Part shown: positions 7,210-15,622 of the stretch, piece by piece | How positions within the stretch are numbered: the first letter of the stretch is position 1 | How the letters are laid out: every line of letters starts with the position of its first letter | Source of the DNA: an uncultured Prevotella sp. | GTDB taxonomy: Bacteria; Bacteroidota; Bacteroidia; Bacteroidales; Bacteroidaceae | Direction: 5' to 3' | Assembly (NCBI GenBank): GCA_905211345.1 | Contig: CAJMAO010000002.1 | Span: 16,098-80,097, forward strand | DNA length: 64,000 nt | The notes under the pieces: generated by a model | Databases searched by the model: none | The model's input: only the letters and a program-made list of their open reading frames with translations | What the model was told of the DNA's origin: nothing | Program-made: the position numbers and the translations under genes

Positions 7210-8940
7210 TTATTGTAATAAGTCATTAATTCTCAAGTATTCCACAAACCCATCGATGATGCGCTTGTTACGGTCGATGATGTCCTGCTCCGTGAAGTCT
7301 GTCGCCGAAGATGTTAGTTTGCGCAATTCCTGAATGTCCGTACCCTGCTTTTCGCCTTTTGACGTTGTGAAACCGTTGTAGTATTTCATCTTGTCTGCGA
7401 AGCGGTAATCAGACGCTCTTATGTTTATCCTGCGCTCCAACAAAGACTTGTTGCCAAGAAGTTCGATGCTGCGCTTGTCTTTCAGCGTGCCTTCCTTTTG
7501 CTGCCTGCTACGAGGATAGATGTGTTCAATATCGAAAGGCGTGTATAGCGGCACGAGTTTCTGCCCGTCGAAGTGGAACGCCCACCATGTCAACATTGAT
7601 TTTGTTATCAGGCGGCTGTTCGAGAAGTTGTAGTTTTTGAATACTGAACGGAAGCGTGTCTCGTCGAACTTGTATTTAGAAAATGTCACATCCTTATCGT
7701 TCACTATATTCTGCATTTCCGTGAACATAGGCAAGCGCAATGAGCCGACGCCCGGATTTGTTATTGCGTATGCGAACGTGAACGCAGTAATTTTGTCAAG
7801 GAATGCAGCGAAACGCGCCTCGTCAAGGTTGCCTTCAGCGTCCTTGTTGTGCATGAAGTAGACAGTCACCATGTAACGCCACATTCCATTTGGTGAATAG
7901 TCGAGGACGAATAAACGCCGCAGTATGTTTTCAGAGAAACGCTCCTCGTCTTGTGCGAGTACGTCCTTCCAAAATTTCGCCAATGTTACTATGTTGTCAA
8001 GCGTTTCCTTTCGTTTGAATATTGCGTAGCCGTCTTTTTCATAGAACTTCCGCAACGCCTCTACCGTAGAGGATGTATTATCACCCAACGCGCGTTCGTA
8101 ATACATGTAGCGTGTGAAAAGCTCGTCGAGTGGCGTGCCGTAAACCGGATGGAATATCGCGCTTGTAGTCTCGTCTAACCATTTCCATGTTTCCATAAAC
8201 TTGTCCTTTTCTCCTATTGAAGAATAAAACTTGTATAGCTGGGCCTTGAAAATGTCTGCATCAGACAACGGCTTGCCCCTGTCGTTCAGAGTTGAAAATA
8301 TGCGCAATGCAGTGTCTTGCGTCTCCGCTTCTATTGGCAGCAGGACGCAGTTGTTGAGTATGCGGTTTGGGAAATCTTGGAAATAATCGACATATTTCAA
8401 CAGGAACTCCCCCACACGTTCCTCGAAATAGTTGAAGTTGTTTGCATAACGGCTTTTCATTTTATCAGTGTTCCCGGTCTTCAATATTGTCGCAAACTCT
8501 TCGCGGTCGTTGTCCGTCGCCACTTCCGAAGTAATCTTTACATCGTCCTGGTTGAAATCGCCGTAAGCGTCAGTTTTCCAGATGCACATTTCCAAGTTCT
8601 CTTTTGTCCTTTCAGACCTTTTGCCCTTCATGTCGCGCAGCCGGTTATAGAAAGCACGCAGCAGAAGCATCAATGTAGTTATGCGTTGCTGTCCGTCTAT
8701 CACCTCCTGTTGTTTGCCGTTTTTGAACGTCACTATCGAGCCGAGGAAATACTCCTCGTTTTCGTTGAAGCCGTCTATGTCTTCACTTGGAAATGAGAAC
8801 GAGAAAAGGTCTTCCCACAGCGTGCGGCATTCGCTTATTCCCCATGCGTAAGGACGCTGGTAGTCAGGTATCAGGAAGTCCGTCTTTTTGTCTTGGAAAA
8901 GTTGCTTTACAGTCTTTTGGTCGATTGTTAGGTTTGACAT
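7210..8940 (-). CDS. DUF262 and DUF1524 protein, GmrSD-like restriction enzyme
   Basis: 576 residues from the ATG at 8940, which has the recurrent AAGAGCAATG context; an upstream in-frame extension to 9132 would run through the promoter and is rejected. The N-terminal DUF262 (ParB/Srx-like NTPase) shows IPDYQRPYAW, LGSIVTF and EVIDGQQRITTLMLLLRAF. The C-terminal DUF1524 HNH-type nuclease shows FDIEHIYPRS with a downstream LGNKSLL. Single-chain DUF262-DUF1524 proteins belong to the GmrSD/type IV restriction group, which cuts modified phage DNA. A prophage-borne copy would protect the lysogen from other phages. Confidence 0.85.
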   Translation of the reverse strand: MSNLTIDQKTVKQLFQDKKTDFLIPDYQRPYAWGISECRTLWEDLFSFSFPSEDIDGFNENEEYFLGSIVTFKNGKQQEVIDGQQRITTLMLLLRAFYNRLRDMKGKRSERTKENLEMCIWKTDAYGDFNQDDVKITSEVATDNDREEFATILKTGNTDKMKSRYANNFNYFEERVGEFLLKYVDYFQDFPNRILNNCVLLPIEAETQDTALRIFSTLNDRGKPLSDADIFKAQLYKFYSSIGEKDKFMETWKWLDETTSAIFHPVYGTPLDELFTRYMYYERALGDNTSSTVEALRKFYEKDGYAIFKRKETLDNIVTLAKFWKDVLAQDEERFSENILRRLFVLDYSPNGMWRYMVTVYFMHNKDAEGNLDEARFAAFLDKITAFTFAYAITNPGVGSLRLPMFTEMQNIVNDKDVTFSKYKFDETRFRSVFKNYNFSNSRLITKSMLTWWAFHFDGQKLVPLYTPFDIEHIYPRSRQQKEGTLKDKRSIELLGNKSLLERRINIRASDYRFADKMKYYNGFTTSKGEKQGTDIQELRKLTSSATDFTEQDIIDRNKRIIDGFVEYLRINDLLQ

Positions 8941-8967
8941 TGCTCTTAGTTGTATTTTGTTTCTTTG

Positions 8968-8975
8968 CAAAGTTA
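8968..8975 (-). promoter_or_regulatory. -7 box of the DUF262 operon
   Basis: TAACTTTG on the minus strand 27 bp before the chosen start codon, matching TAnnTTTG. This leaves the upstream open frame (8941-9132) as promoter DNA. No good -33 match was seen. Confidence 0.5.
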
Positions 8976-9067
8976 AGAAAATATCCACAATTTGAATAGT
9001 CAAGCCAAATGTTAATCTTTCAGACTGTACAATTTTAACATTTACAGTTGTTACATCGCTTTCCCTG

Positions 9068-9417
9068 TCTGTTAAATTCCTTTGACACTTGTCATTTTGT
9101 TTAAATCTGTTCCAATGCGTTAATTTTGACATCCCTTTGCATTGTTAAGCCAAAGTTAAGTTAACCAACCGTTAAATTCTCATTCTAAAGGCTTCTGCAA
9201 GTCTCAAAATTTTGCTCCATATACTTATACTTTTTTCCAAAAATAATGGATTACACGTAACAGTTAAAGCACGTAAACAAAATCCGAACGCCTTAGTTAA
9301 ACATCCGTAACGTATTGATATTCAGTGTTTTAACGTTTTATTATATCAAATCTTATTAGTATATTTGCAATACAAATTTAAACAATAACCAATTAAAACA
9401 AGAAGGAGAAAAGAGCA
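9068..9417 (+). repeat. Long direct repeat, copy A, with class II promoter
   Basis: About 350 bp that align along their whole length with 46801-47150, roughly 85 percent identical by eye. Long identical stretches include CCAATGCGTTAATTTTGACA and AAATCCGAACGCCTTAGTTA. No ORF lies in it. It ends exactly at the start codon of a small gene in both copies, so it is an upstream control region duplicated as a unit. Confidence 0.85.
9316..9367 (+). promoter_or_regulatory. Class II promoter A with 33-bp operator
   Basis: TGATATTC...TTTTAACGTTTT...ATATCA spans 9316-9348; the ends are inverted and the centre holds AACGTT. The -7 box TATATTTG follows at 9360-9367. The 11-nt operator-to-box spacing is the same at 18018-18069 and 47050-47101. 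It drives the small-gene/ArdC island. Confidence 0.75.
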
Positions 9418-9633
9418 ATGAAAAAGTCAGAAACGATAACTTTCAAGTCAAAAATTTTCAGTGATACTCTTACAATCAGTGGAAACGAAATCAAAGTTGT
9501 TAACAAATTCGGAGACACTTATACTGGCCGACTTGACAGCAATGGCAAAGTCGTAGCAAAATCAAGATTAGGTCTTGGTTATCTTGTGAGAGCCATGCAA
9601 GAATATAAAGGTGAAATTTCAGCAGCTAAATAA
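9418..9633 (+). CDS. Small protein, first gene of island A
   Basis: 71 residues, basic, predicted mostly beta at the N-terminus (TITFKSKIFSDTLTISGNEIKVV) with a helical C-terminus. No family was recognised. It is the first gene after class II promoter A and starts in the AAGAGCAATG context. The equivalent first genes of the other class II operons (18120, 47151) are also short, but their sequences differ. Confidence 0.6.
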   Translation: MKKSETITFKSKIFSDTLTISGNEIKVVNKFGDTYTGRLDSNGKVVAKSRLGLGYLVRAMQEYKGEISAAK

Positions 9634-9648
9634 TTTGAGGATAAAGCA

Positions 9649-10071
9649 ATGTTACAACAAGAATTTCAAGACAGAGTTAAGATTAAGGTTTCCGCACAGG
9701 AATACGCTGCAATCGAAGTGGTTTATATGAATAGTGACCTCGAAAAGGATGAGTTCTGCAAAATGTGGACAAAGATGAATGCAAAGCGCATCGCAGCATA
9801 CCGCAAAGCTGAAAAAGAAAAAAAAGAGAAGCACGAGCTTATTTCGCTTCTCGCTTCTACACGAGAGTTGCTTAGGGAGCTTGCTTATCGCAATGGTTGG
9901 GATGCAAGCCCGAAACAGGTGCTTACTTCAAAAGTTATAAAAGCTCTTGATAAAGCGGACATTTACATCTCGGAGTACAATTATGTAAAGGGCTGCACCG
10001 ATTTGAAGCCTATCAGCACTCTTATATACGAAATCAACGAATACATCAATAGTCAAGTAGCACAAGTTTAA
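9649..10071 (+). CDS. Hypothetical coiled protein of island A
   Basis: 140 residues, rich in Lys and Glu. The first half is helical (EYAAIEVVYMNSDLEKDEFCKMW, then AEKEKKEKHE), and the second half contains a leucine-rich helix. No family was recognised. It lies 15 bp after the previous gene in the same operon. Confidence 0.6.
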   Translation: MLQQEFQDRVKIKVSAQEYAAIEVVYMNSDLEKDEFCKMWTKMNAKRIAAYRKAEKEKKEKHELISLLASTRELLRELAYRNGWDASPKQVLTSKVIKALDKADIYISEYNYVKGCTDLKPISTLIYEINEYINSQVAQV

Positions 10072-10112
10072 CCGCAGGGCTTGAAATATGGCCCTACATA
10101 AATCAATCAACA

Positions 10113-10385
10113 ATGACAGCATCTGAACAATTGAAAATGGAGTTGGCAAACACAGTACCTTTTACCAAAGAGGAATTTATAAAATCCATTTGCGAAAGAA
10201 TAAAATCTTGCGGACTGGCAAGTTTTGTATGCGATAAGCATATATTACGAACCGAATTAGAACATGGAGCAAGTTGCAAGCTGGCTCACGAGAACATTAT
10301 CAAAGAGTGGGCGCATTCAGAGGGATTTGAATGGCATTACGATTATAACAGCTATGGAGTTCGGTATATAATATTCACTTTATAA
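10113..10385 (+). CDS. Hypothetical protein of island A
   Basis: 90 residues with two spaced cysteines near 26 and 34 and a third near 51, and an aromatic C-terminus (FEWHYDYNSYGVRYIIF). No family was recognised. Supported by position in a tightly packed operon and by normal phage codon use. Confidence 0.5.
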   Translation: MTASEQLKMELANTVPFTKEEFIKSICERIKSCGLASFVCDKHILRTELEHGASCKLAHENIIKEWAHSEGFEWHYDYNSYGVRYIIFTL

Positions 10386-10404
10386 TCACATATCACCAAG
10401 AGCA

Positions 10405-10584
10405 ATGGAAAATATAAACGAAATGTACGGTTACCGCATAGTCCCAATGCCAGGCGCACCTAACCAGTATGAGGTGCAGGATATAAAAAGCGGGAAAGGC
10501 ATCATTGGTTTCACTGAAAGGCTTATGTGCCAAGAATGGATTGAAACCGAAGGCAGAAGATTAAATGAAATGTTTTGTAAATAA
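10405..10584 (+). CDS. Small hypothetical protein of island A
   Basis: 59 residues beginning MENINEMYGYRIVPMPG. It starts in the AAGAGCAATG context, 19 bp after the previous stop. A tryptophan-containing helix (RLMCQEWIETEGRRLNE) ends it. No family was recognised. Confidence 0.5.
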   Translation: MENINEMYGYRIVPMPGAPNQYEVQDIKSGKGIIGFTERLMCQEWIETEGRRLNEMFCK

Positions 10585-10591
10585 GATTTGT

Positions 10592-10795
10592 ATGAAAACA
10601 AGAATAAGCATTACAGACTTTACTTTCCGCATTGTTGGATATGGCAGATATAAAGTCACTTACACTTCACCTGTAACAGGTAAGTCGTGGACTACTGAAA
10701 CTAATGACATGATGCTCATCGACGCAACCAAAAACGCTGACGAGCCAAAGAAAAAAGATTTGGAAATATTAAAATGGAGATGCAAGAACAAATGA
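10592..10795 (+). CDS. Small hypothetical protein of island A
   Basis: 67 residues from MKTRISITDF. An upstream in-frame ATG at 10565 would overlap the previous gene and is less likely. A beta-rich N-terminus (FTFRIVGYGRYKVTYTSPVTG) precedes a helical basic tail. No family was recognised. Its stop overlaps the next ATG (ATGA). Confidence 0.5.
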   Translation: MKTRISITDFTFRIVGYGRYKVTYTSPVTGKSWTTETNDMMLIDATKNADEPKKKDLEILKWRCKNK

Positions 10796-10947
10796 ACAAC
10801 TATACGTTTATCGTCTACAACGCCCAAGACAAGAGGATTGGAAAGATTGAGTTTTACAATCGAAACTCTTTACCTGCGCACAAGGAAATCGCAAGGGCTG
10901 TTAAAGACAGCTTCCCTACCGGTTATTCTTACAAATTAGAAAAGTAA
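10792..10947 (+). CDS. Small hypothetical protein of island A
   Basis: 51 residues, MNNYTFIVYNAQDKRIGKIEF..., with in-frame alternative ATGs at 10774 and 10780. The chosen start gives a 4-bp overlap with the preceding stop. It looks like one small alpha/beta unit. No family was recognised. Confidence 0.45.
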   Translation: MNNYTFIVYNAQDKRIGKIEFYNRNSLPAHKEIARAVKDSFPTGYSYKLEK

Positions 10948-10967
10948 AACCTAAAACCAAAAGAGCA

Positions 10968-11975
10968 ATGAAAACAGACGACGTATTGAAACGGTTTGGC
11001 GAGATGATTATAGCTCGCATGGAACAGATGAAAAACAAGGAGTGGCAAAAAGGATGGTTCACCAACAGTTACGGCGATCTGCCTGTAAACCTCGGAGGCC
11101 GCAGGTATAACGGCATAAACTCGTTTTTCCTGCTTCTGCTTATGATGCAGGAAGACAGGTTCAAATATCCTGTATTTGCCACGTTCAACCAAATCAAGAA
11201 CTTGAAGGCAAGCGTGAATAAGGGGGAAAAATCATTCCCGGTGTTGTTTTGGTCTATGTCGTACAAGTATGATGATAAGTCCATAACGGAGGATGATTAC
11301 AATTCATTTTCAACAGAGCAGAAGCGTGAATGCGAAGTGCATCCGTTCTTGAAGTCATACAATGTTTTCAACATAAGCCAGACAAACCTTGAAGAAATCG
11401 CCCCAAAGACAATTCAACGGTTAAAGGGAAAGTTCAATATTGTCGAGGAAGTCAACACTGACACGTTCGGGATGTATGAAAATCCCGCCATTGACGAAAT
11501 GCTCGCATTGCAGAAGTGGGTATGCCCTATCTGTTATGAGAACATATCAAACCGTGCGTTTTACAGTCCTTCAGATTACAAAATCACCATACCGGCCAAA
11601 TACCAGTTCAGGAAAGGCTGTACGGACGAAGACATATTTACAAGCGGACAAGAGTTTTACTCTACGCTCTTGCATGAAATGGTACACAGCACAGGTTGCG
11701 ATAAACGCCTTAAACGTAATATTGAAAACGGCTTCGGCTGCAATGATTACGGGCGCGAGGAGCTTGTCGCCGAACTTGGTGCCGCCCTTGTAGGCAATGT
11801 CCTCGGTTTCAGTCCAAGCGTCATAGACAACAACGCGGCTTATCTCAACGCTTGGATAAAGTCTATCAGGCAGCAGCCCAAGTTTATAGTTTCCGTATTG
11901 AGCGATGTAAACAAGGCCGTAAAGATGATATTGGAAGTGGTCGATAATGTCAAAGTTTCAAACCTTGTAGCATAA
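10968..11975 (+). CDS. ArdC-type antirestriction protein with zinc metallopeptidase motif
   Basis: 335 residues. The N-terminal ssDNA-binding-like ArdC domain (GGRRYNGINSFFLLLLMM; FATFNQIKNLKASVNKGEKSF) is followed by a metallopeptidase-like half with HEMVH near residues 236-240 and a downstream EELVAELGAALV that can supply the third ligand. It ends with AYLNAWIKSIRQ, typical of ArdC/TraC primase-associated proteins. ArdC proteins protect incoming phage or plasmid DNA from restriction enzymes. It is the last large gene of island A, so the small genes before it may also be anti-defence factors. Confidence 0.85.
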   Translation: MKTDDVLKRFGEMIIARMEQMKNKEWQKGWFTNSYGDLPVNLGGRRYNGINSFFLLLLMMQEDRFKYPVFATFNQIKNLKASVNKGEKSFPVLFWSMSYKYDDKSITEDDYNSFSTEQKRECEVHPFLKSYNVFNISQTNLEEIAPKTIQRLKGKFNIVEEVNTDTFGMYENPAIDEMLALQKWVCPICYENISNRAFYSPSDYKITIPAKYQFRKGCTDEDIFTSGQEFYSTLLHEMVHSTGCDKRLKRNIENGFGCNDYGREELVAELGAALVGNVLGFSPSVIDNNAAYLNAWIKSIRQQPKFIVSVLSDVNKAVKMILEVVDNVKVSNLVA

Positions 11976-12169
11976 TGGATAAGAAAGAATATAAAGTTAA
12001 GATAAAATTCGTCTTTAATGGAGAAATCAATGTAATGGCTGAAAACAGGCTCGAAGCCATGCGCATCGCCAATGAAAGCTGCGGAATGTCTTTCGGCGGA
12101 ATACATACGTCATCGACGGAAATCGTAGACTATAAGTTTGATATGACACCAACGAAAATCCTTAGATAA
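11975..12169 (+). CDS. Small hypothetical protein downstream of ArdC
   Basis: 64 residues starting at the TAATG overlap with the ardC-like stop. A beta-strand-rich N-terminus (YKVKIKFVFNGEINVMAEN) precedes a helix. No family was recognised. It is last in the island A operon; a hairpin repeat follows. Confidence 0.55.
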   Translation: MDKKEYKVKIKFVFNGEINVMAENRLEAMRIANESCGMSFGGIHTSSTEIVDYKFDMTPTKILR

Positions 12170-12183
12170 ATTTTCCTGGAAAA

Positions 12184-12300
12184 CGGATGCCGTCTAAAAA
12201 ACGTTAAAGGACGGCATCCGTGACCGATTTGAACGGTATCCGTGACCGATAAATGCCGTCCAAAAATGTTAAATGCCGTGTCCGCACTCATCCGGTGCCA
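12184..12300. repeat. Intergenic hairpin repeat, copy 1
   Basis: GGATGCCGTC and GACGGCATCC form a 10-bp perfect stem around a loop containing ACGTTAAA. A second unit with ACCGAT, GGTATCCG and GCCGTCC follows. The same blocks recur at 26434-26517 and, almost in full, at 44320-44425. The hairpin can terminate the island A transcript. No gene lies here. Confidence 0.75.
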
Positions 12301-12430
12301 TATCAACAATATAAATTATGTGATAAACACGTAATTCCAAGGCTGCACTGCGATTTTGCCGGTGCAACCTTATTCATTATCCACCAACACCAAAACATCG
12401 GCTTAAATCGTCCTATTTTAATTAAAATGA

Positions 12431-12461
12431 TTTGTTCAACAAAATATTTTAAGTATCTTTG
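12431..12461 (+). promoter_or_regulatory. Class I promoter 1 (portal operon)
   Basis: Palindrome TTTGTTCAACAAA (12431-12443) and -7 box TATCTTTG (12454-12461), 10 nt apart, with the portal start codon 24 bp after the box. One of six near-identical sites in the window. Confidence 0.8.
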
Positions 12462-12485
12462 CCGTACAAAGTCAACTAATACGAC

Positions 12486-13925
12486 ATGGCAAAGATTACA
12501 GACATCATAGATTTCAACGGCATGAGTACAAGCGAGATAATCGCCAACCTGAAGGACAAGTCCGTGCCCGTACCAAGCTGGGGAAAGCTCGTGAATGAAT
12601 ACGAGCCGAGTTTGCATGAAGTCACAAAAGACCATGTGAACTTGAAGGACAAGAAGAACGGCACTGAAAAATCAGCACGCATATCGTTAGGACTTGAAAA
12701 GCTGCTGTCGTTGCGAATGTCTGAATTCACGTTTTCCATACCAGTAAAGCGCATCTACCATTACCCTGATGATAACGGTGTCTATAAGGACATACAGGCC
12801 GCTATCGAGAAAATCTACGAAAACAATCATATAGGTACTGTAAACCTAAAGCGTGGACTTGCGTATTACGCCGCGTGCGAAGTGTTTACCATTTGGTACA
12901 CGGTGAAAAAGGAAAACGCATTGTACGGCTTCCCTTGCAACTACAAGCTGAAATGCAAGACGTATTCGCCAATGGACGGAGTTAAGCTGTATCCGCTTAT
13001 AGACGAGCTTGACGACATGCAAGCGATGTCGTTCGAGTATAGGAAGAAAGTCGGGGACAAGGTGATAACTTATTTCGAGACTTACACCGAAAACCGCCAT
13101 TACGTATGGAGGCAGGGCATGGATGGCAACAACTGGGAGGAGCTTACCGCGCAAGTTGGAGACAACGACGAAACCACCAATGGCGAGGAAATCGTAATCG
13201 GCAAGATACCCGGAGCGTATGTTTGGCGTTTGCAGCCCGTCTACCACGGCCTTAGCACCCTGCGCAAGGAGATTGAATACACGTTGTCGAGAAACAGCAA
13301 CGTTATAGCCTACAACGCCGCCCCTGTCTTGAAAATATCAGGCGGAATACAAGGAATGGAGGACAAGGGCGAGAGCCGCAGGATATACCGCGTTGAGAAC
13401 GGCGGCGACGTGTCATACGTGTCGTGGTCGCAAGCGATAGAAGCCATAAAGTACCATGTTGACACGATGCTCAAATTGTACTGGATGCAGTCGCAGATGC
13501 CCGACATATCGTTTGAGAACATGAAGGGGCTCGGCAACATCGGCTATGACGCACGCCAGACGCTTTTGACCGACGCGCACCTGAAAATCGGCTACGAGGC
13601 AGGAGCGTGGCAAGAGTTCTTTGAGAGGGAGTTCAATGTCATAAAGGCGTTCCTCGCCCAAATGAACGGCAAGTGGAAGCCCTACCTTGACAATGTCACC
13701 TGCGAGCACATAATCACTCCCTTCATACAGAATGACGAGCTTGCCGACATCAACAAGCGCATGAAGGCCAACGGCGGCAAGCCGATAGAGAGCCAGCTTG
13801 AGTCGATAATCAAGTTCGGGCAGTCAACAGACCCGAACGAGACGCTTGAACAGATACAGAAAGAAACGAAGGCCGAGAACACCGCACGGGCAACCGCTTT
13901 CAGTATGCAGAACCAAGAAATATAA
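12486..13925 (+). CDS. Phage portal protein
   Basis: 479 residues, the usual size of SPP1 gp6-like siphovirus portals. It has a mixed N-terminal region, a central stem region (RNSNVIAYNAAPVLKISGG) and a long C-terminal helical part. It forms the dodecameric ring for DNA entry and tail attachment. The call rests on general pattern and on context: a MuF-type minor head protein lies three genes downstream under the same class I promoter. The portal is 31 kb from the large terminase, which is unusual, because they are normally adjacent. Confidence 0.8.
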   Translation: MAKITDIIDFNGMSTSEIIANLKDKSVPVPSWGKLVNEYEPSLHEVTKDHVNLKDKKNGTEKSARISLGLEKLLSLRMSEFTFSIPVKRIYHYPDDNGVYKDIQAAIEKIYENNHIGTVNLKRGLAYYAACEVFTIWYTVKKENALYGFPCNYKLKCKTYSPMDGVKLYPLIDELDDMQAMSFEYRKKVGDKVITYFETYTENRHYVWRQGMDGNNWEELTAQVGDNDETTNGEEIVIGKIPGAYVWRLQPVYHGLSTLRKEIEYTLSRNSNVIAYNAAPVLKISGGIQGMEDKGESRRIYRVENGGDVSYVSWSQAIEAIKYHVDTMLKLYWMQSQMPDISFENMKGLGNIGYDARQTLLTDAHLKIGYEAGAWQEFFEREFNVIKAFLAQMNGKWKPYLDNVTCEHIITPFIQNDELADINKRMKANGGKPIESQLESIIKFGQSTDPNETLEQIQKETKAENTARATAFSMQNQEI

Positions 13926-13931
13926 AGAGTA

Positions 13932-15113
13932 ATGAACGTAAGGAAACTATTAAGCAACGACGAGAAACTGTATGTGTCGCGTCAGGACTTCTCGGTAAAG
14001 ACCGCAGTCCAGCGACTTGTAAACAACGACTTGTACGTAAGGCAGAAGGAGCGTAACCTTGCGCCCCTATCCACTGCGCAGCGTGAGGACATAGAAAATT
14101 ATTGGAGGGACAAGCTGCTTTGGCACATTGACTTGCTTTGCATGAAGTGGTTTGAAGTGTACAACGCCGTCGAAACTGACAAGGCCAAGTTGAAGTATTA
14201 TATTCCTGACAGCTTCTTCTATGCTTTCGTTGACGAGTATTTCACCAATCCGCAGCGTTCCACGGCCATTGACGACAAGAACCTTTACGACCTGTACTTT
14301 GCCGATGTCAAACGCCCTGCCACCATTGCGAGGAAAGTCAACGACGTGTTCATGGATGAAAATTACAACCCAGTCACAGTTGACAAGTTCCGTCAAATAT
14401 GCAATGACGCACAACATGTCGTTGTCAAGTCTGCCATAGGCTCGTTCGGAGGCCACGGCGTTATGTTTTGGGACGCAAAGGAGGACAGCTTCGAGCAGTT
14501 GCTTGATTTCGTCAGCCAAAAGAACTGCAAGGAGTTCAGAGGCTCTAACGAATACCGGCAGTACGTCATCCAAGAATCCATAAGGCAGCATCCTGCATTG
14601 GCCACCATTAACGGCAGCAGCATCAACACCGTACGTATAATAACTCTGTACAGAAACGGCGTGTGCAAGCCCTTGTCGTCAGTGCTTAGGATGGGCGTGA
14701 ATGGCAGCAGGGTGGATAATTGCAGCAGCGGTGGCATAGTCTGCGGAATTGACACAGCAGGAAGCATGAAAAACGTAGCATACGACGCGCAAGCCAACGC
14801 TTATTACAAGCATCCGCAAGGTACAGAGTTTGCAGGAATTGAAGTGCCCGGATATGGTAAATGTTTAGAGCTTGCAAAGAAGCTCGCTTGCCGGTTCTAC
14901 GGAGTGTCGCGCCTTGTTTCGTGGGACTTCGCCATCGGCGAGGACGCAGAGCCGATACTTATTGAAATGAACATATCGTTCGGCGAGATTGACTTCCACC
15001 AGCTCTGCAACGGCCCCATCCTAGGCAACGACACCGACGACATCCTCAAAGAGATTTTTGAAAAGAACGTCACCCTGCAACAAGTATTCGATTACATTGA
15101 CGATAACATTTAA
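13932..15113 (+). CDS. ATP-grasp enzyme, sugar-transfer-associated type
   Basis: 393 residues. The glycine-rich ATP loop (VVVKSAIGSFGGHGVMFWD), a YVIQESIRQHP strand, the SSGG loop, and the metal-binding end SWDFAIGEDAEPILIEMNISFG followed by a conserved histidine (DFHQLCNGP) match the ATP-grasp fold. They most resemble the ATPgrasp_ST family from polysaccharide loci. Such enzymes make amide or ester links through acyl phosphates. It starts 6 bp after the portal stop and is followed 4 bp later by the next gene, so it is firmly in the head operon. Its substrate is unknown; modification of a virion protein or nucleotide chemistry tied to the downstream Rel-like domain are possible. Confidence 0.8.
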   Translation: MNVRKLLSNDEKLYVSRQDFSVKTAVQRLVNNDLYVRQKERNLAPLSTAQREDIENYWRDKLLWHIDLLCMKWFEVYNAVETDKAKLKYYIPDSFFYAFVDEYFTNPQRSTAIDDKNLYDLYFADVKRPATIARKVNDVFMDENYNPVTVDKFRQICNDAQHVVVKSAIGSFGGHGVMFWDAKEDSFEQLLDFVSQKNCKEFRGSNEYRQYVIQESIRQHPALATINGSSINTVRIITLYRNGVCKPLSSVLRMGVNGSRVDNCSSGGIVCGIDTAGSMKNVAYDAQANAYYKHPQGTEFAGIEVPGYGKCLELAKKLACRFYGVSRLVSWDFAIGEDAEPILIEMNISFGEIDFHQLCNGPILGNDTDDILKEIFEKNVTLQQVFDYIDDNI

Positions 15114-15117
15114 GATT

Positions 15118-15456
15118 ATGAGAAAGAAGATAGCAAGCTGGCTCGTAAGGTTGGCCGTAAGAATTAATCCACAGCAGACAGTCCCCGTGTTTGAGAAAGA
15201 AGAAGTGTACAAGCCCATGACATGCGGCAGCGCGTACTCCATAGGCAAGAAAGACATAAAGGCTTACAAGAAAGACACAGGTGAGAAATCAACCCGTGCC
15301 GCCATGCTCGCCCTCATAAAGAAGGCCGAGGCCAAGGCTAAGCATGACATTTTCTATGCCATTGAGAATAACGACTTGCAGAAAATGGTCTACACCAAAG
15401 ACGGCGATACCGTAGTTGAACTAAGATGCAATCTATATGTGTGCAAGAAAGACTGA
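15118..15456 (+). CDS. Hypothetical basic protein of the head operon
   Basis: 112 residues from the ATG 4 bp after the ATP-grasp stop. The N-terminal helix MRKKIASWLVRLAVRI is amphipathic and cationic, and the middle is lysine-rich. No family was recognised. Its 3' end overlaps the next gene by 20 bp. Confidence 0.6.
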   Translation: MRKKIASWLVRLAVRINPQQTVPVFEKEEVYKPMTCGSAYSIGKKDIKAYKKDTGEKSTRAAMLALIKKAEAKAKHDIFYAIENNDLQKMVYTKDGDTVVELRCNLYVCKKD

Positions 15457-15622
15457 CAAGCTGCGTAACACTATCGGCAAATGCAAAGATTGCGCATACA
15501 GCTACGACCAACATTCGCCCAGCCTTACAGGCGAACCGACGCTCGCACGCTGCAAGTTCGAGAAGTGGAGCGTAGTTCTCAACCGTAGGTGTGAAAATGG
15601 AAAATTCAAACCAAAGAGATGA
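15437..15622 (+). CDS. Small Cys-rich (zinc ribbon-like) protein
   Basis: 61 residues with CKDC and later spaced cysteines (ARCKFEKW; RRCENGKF), suggesting one zinc-binding site of two CxxC-like halves. It is highly basic at its C-terminus. It overlaps the MuF gene by 4 bp (ATGA) and the upstream gene by 20 bp. Function unknown. Confidence 0.6.
   Translation: MCARKTDKLRNTIGKCKDCAYSYDQHSPSLTGEPTLARCKFEKWSVVLNRRCENGKFKPKR

Noticed and set aside
8941..9132. 64-residue N-terminal extension of the DUF262 protein
   Set aside because: It overlaps a -7 box and has no DUF262 similarity; the ATG at 8940 has the usual start context.
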